From: Myxococcota bacterium
GTDB lineage: Bacteria > Myxococcota_A > UBA9160 > UBA4427
DNA: 33,172 bases
Direction: 5' to 3'
NCBI GenBank assembly: GCA_028823175.1
Contig: JAPKBZ010000045.1
Coordinates: 1 to 33,172 of the forward strand
The notes under the pieces are model-generated. The model searched no databases. It was not told the DNA's origin and was given only the letters and a program-made list of their open reading frames with translations. Each line of letters begins with the position of its first letter. The stretch's first letter is position 1. The position numbers were made by a program, and so were the translations under genes. Shown here in pieces: positions 31,485 through 33,172 of the stretch.

Positions 31485-33172
31485 ACTAGAGGTGCTTGTG
31501 TGGTGCCGGTGCCTCGCATCCTGAAGTTTTTCATAACTCGCAACGAGCCTCAAGTGTTTGTCGATTCCATCGAGCCTCATGTTTGTTGGCGTCAATCCAA
31601 AGAACCGAAGTTCTCCTGAGACACTCGAGGTTGCATTCGTGAGATTCTCCTCGCCGTACATTCGAGTGAGATTAGGGATGTAATTTTCAAGCTCAAGGTC
31701 TTCGCGGAGCGTGATGTCGAGCACGGTATCCAAGGCTTGGTAAAACTTTCTTCGTGTGGGCACGTTGTCGTTGTATTGCAGGAATAGGCCCACCCATTCC
31801 TTTGCCTCTTCGTGCTTTCCCAGAGCCAGACAGATGAGCCCTTTGAGTTCACTAATCGTGCATTTTCCCCACGGAGAGTTTTCGTCGAAGGCAACGCCAA
31901 CTAGTTCTGGGATCGACGTGTATTCATCAAGCTCACTTTCTTCGAGCTGCTCGAGTAGGCACAAGAGAGCTTTCTCGTCGAGCGAATGAATATTGAGTAT
32001 GTCTGATCTAAAGAGGAGCGCCTTGTTGGTGTTGTTCCAAATGAGGTCATCTGCTCCATAGATTTCTGAATAATCCGGAACCAGGATTCTGCAGGCTTTT
32101 GCCCCGAGTTCTTCGTAGTCCGCAATGTAGACTTCTTTTCCGAGGTCTCTCAGGATGGACATCAAGTACTGATATTCCTGTTCCGTCGAGCCTGCGAAAT
32201 CCCAGTCGGTGAACTCGTAGTCGGCGGCTTCGCCAAAAAACTTCCAAGAAACCACTCCAGTCGAGTCAATGAAGTGCTCAACCATGTTGTCCGGCTCGCG
32301 GATGGCGAATTGGTTGAACGTAGGCGGCGGGATATCGTTCAATCCCTCAAAGCTTCTGCCCTGCATCAATTCGGTCAGGCTTCTCTCCAGAGCCACCTCG
32401 AACCTGGGATGTCCGCCGAACGAAGCGAACGCCCCTCCGGTTTTTGGGTTCATGATAGCGACACACATCACAGGAAATTTCCCTCCGAGTGAGGCGTCTT
32501 TTACGAAAACTGGGAAACCTTGTGTTTCTAGTTTCTTGATACCGGCAGCGATTGTTGGGAACCGTTCGATGACAGCCTTGGGAACGTCAGGGAGCGTGAG
32601 TTCTTCGAGAATGATCTGCTTTTTGACCGCGCGTTCGAAAATTTCGGACAAGCATTGAACCCGTGCTTCGTAGAGTGTGTTGCCCGCGCTCATGCCGTTG
32701 CTGACAAAAATATTCCCAATGAGGTTGGCAGGAATATGGACAACCTCCTGGTCGGACTGTCGCGTGAAGGGCAGGGCGCAGATTCCTCGTTCGACTGCTC
32801 CAGAGTTGGTATCCACAAGATGTGAAGCCTTGAGTTCATGGTCGCAATCAAAAATCTTCATAAAGCGATCGTCCATCAAGCCAGCGGGAATTGAATCATT
32901 GGGCCCGGGCTTGAACCACTTTTCGGTGGCGTAATGAACGAATTCGGCGTCCGCCCTTTCTTCGCCGAGATAATAATCGTTATAAAAGTAGTTGTTGCTC
33001 ATCCGCTCGAGGTATTCCCCGAGCGCGGAACACAGGGCTGCATCTTTGGTTGCGCCCTTTCCGTTCGTGTAACACATGGGCGATTCGGCATCTCGGATAT
33101 GAACCGACCACACGTGAGGAACGATGTTTCTCCATGCCGCGATTTCAATCTTGATACCAAGCGACTCGATGA
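31482..33172 (-). CDS. ycaO: YcaO, ribosomal protein S12 methylthiotransferase accessory factor (5' end beyond window)
   Basis: Open to the window's right edge. The visible 562 residues cover nearly all of the protein compared with E. coli YcaO (586), missing about 20 N-terminal residues. The start reads 'LGIKIEIAAWRNIVPHVWSV', then 'HIRDAESPMCYTNGKGATKD', 'ALCSALGEYLERMSNNYFYN' and 'DYYLGEERADAEFVHYATEK', closely following the E. coli sequence. The ATP-binding YcaO core includes 'EARVQCLSEIFERAVKK' and 'ALERSLTELMQGRSFEG'. The C-terminal third is helical and TPR-like, as in the canonical protein. YcaO helps RimO methylthiolate ribosomal protein S12. The gene is visibly less GC-rich than most of the window. 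Confidence 0.95.
   Translation of the reverse strand, partial: IESLGIKIEIAAWRNIVPHVWSVHIRDAESPMCYTNGKGATKDAALCSALGEYLERMSNNYFYNDYYLGEERADAEFVHYATEKWFKPGPNDSIPAGLMDDRFMKIFDCDHELKASHLVDTNSGAVERGICALPFTRQSDQEVVHIPANLIGNIFVSNGMSAGNTLYEARVQCLSEIFERAVKKQIILEELTLPDVPKAVIERFPTIAAGIKKLETQGFPVFVKDASLGGKFPVMCVAIMNPKTGGAFASFGGHPRFEVALERSLTELMQGRSFEGLNDIPPPTFNQFAIREPDNMVEHFIDSTGVVSWKFFGEAADYEFTDWDFAGSTEQEYQYLMSILRDLGKEVYIADYEELGAKACRILVPDYSEIYGADDLIWNNTNKALLFRSDILNIHSLDEKALLCLLEQLEESELDEYTSIPELVGVAFDENSPWGKCTISELKGLICLALGKHEEAKEWVGLFLQYNDNVPTRRKFYQALDTVLDITLREDLELENYIPNLTRMYGEENLTNATSSVSGELRFFGLTPTNMRLDGIDKHLRLVASYEKLQDARHRHHTSTSS

Overview
The window is a gene-dense, GC-rich bacterial chromosome segment with genes on both strands. 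It carries 25 intact or probably intact genes, one gene cut by the right edge, one doubtful small ORF and four decayed genes. Two proteins end in PEP-CTERM-type sorting tails. There are Sec and lipoprotein-type signals, a DsbB/DsbA pair, an outer-membrane-type barrel and an AmpG-like permease. This points to a Gram-negative, probably an uncultured proteobacterium or a delta-type (Myxococcota/Desulfobacterota-like) lineage with a secondary-metabolite or xenobiotic oxidative repertoire (Baeyer-Villiger monooxygenase, PhyH dioxygenase, acyl-CoA-dehydrogenase-like flavoprotein). No marker fixes the taxonomy; this is inference.

Layout. 1-2421 (minus): a Cys-loop-type pentameric ligand-gated channel subunit, followed 16 nt later by a membrane-anchored periplasmic-binding-protein-like gene. 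2797-4089 (+): AmpG/PAT-type MFS permease. 4148-5041 (-): tandem DUF1330-like protein. 5128-5814 (-): decayed glycosyltransferase. 6096-7013 (+): choline-kinase/aminoglycoside-phosphotransferase-like kinase. 7051-9335 (-): a translationally coupled alpha/beta hydrolase and DAO-type FAD oxidoreductase, with a beta-lactamase-family fragment just upstream. 9735-10157 (+): split-barrel flavin/F420-type oxidoreductase. 10339-13337 (-): a multicopper oxidase with a C-terminal CopB-like beta-barrel, and a membrane DUF1330-like protein. 13767-16101 (-): a lipoprotein made of 13-residue repeats, a decayed c-type cytochrome and a TerB-like protein. 16382-17886: PhyH dioxygenase and convergent pdxH. 18315-20971 (-): L-type-lectin PEP-CTERM protein and a Baeyer-Villiger monooxygenase. 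21339-23857 (+): FKBP isomerase, ferritin-like protein, dsbB and a dsbA-like gene. 23972-25087 (-): HsaA/acyl-CoA-dehydrogenase-like flavoprotein, with a truncated enoyl-CoA hydratase next to it. 25944-29173 (+): large RTX/Ig-repeat protein with PEP-CTERM-like tail, overlapping an NTF2-like secreted protein. 29724-29927 (+): cold-shock protein with a strong terminator. 30183-31160 (+): TerB-like plus Coq4-like protein. 31482-33172 (-): ycaO, cut by the window edge.

The two observations I consider most worth following are these. First, there is a family of four same-orientation intergenic elements of almost constant length (70-71 nt core) at about 23.90, 29.39, 30.06 and 31.38 kb. Each lies downstream of a plus-strand gene, so that the cold-shock gene and the TerB/Coq4-like gene are each bracketed by copies. 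Second, the channel/binding-protein gene pair at the left end looks like a ligand-gated channel with its own ligand-presenting partner. The multicopper oxidase/CopB-barrel fusion is a third. The window is also rich in gene remnants (glycosyltransferase, beta-lactamase family, cytochrome c, crotonase), which suggests ongoing gene loss between islands of intact genes.
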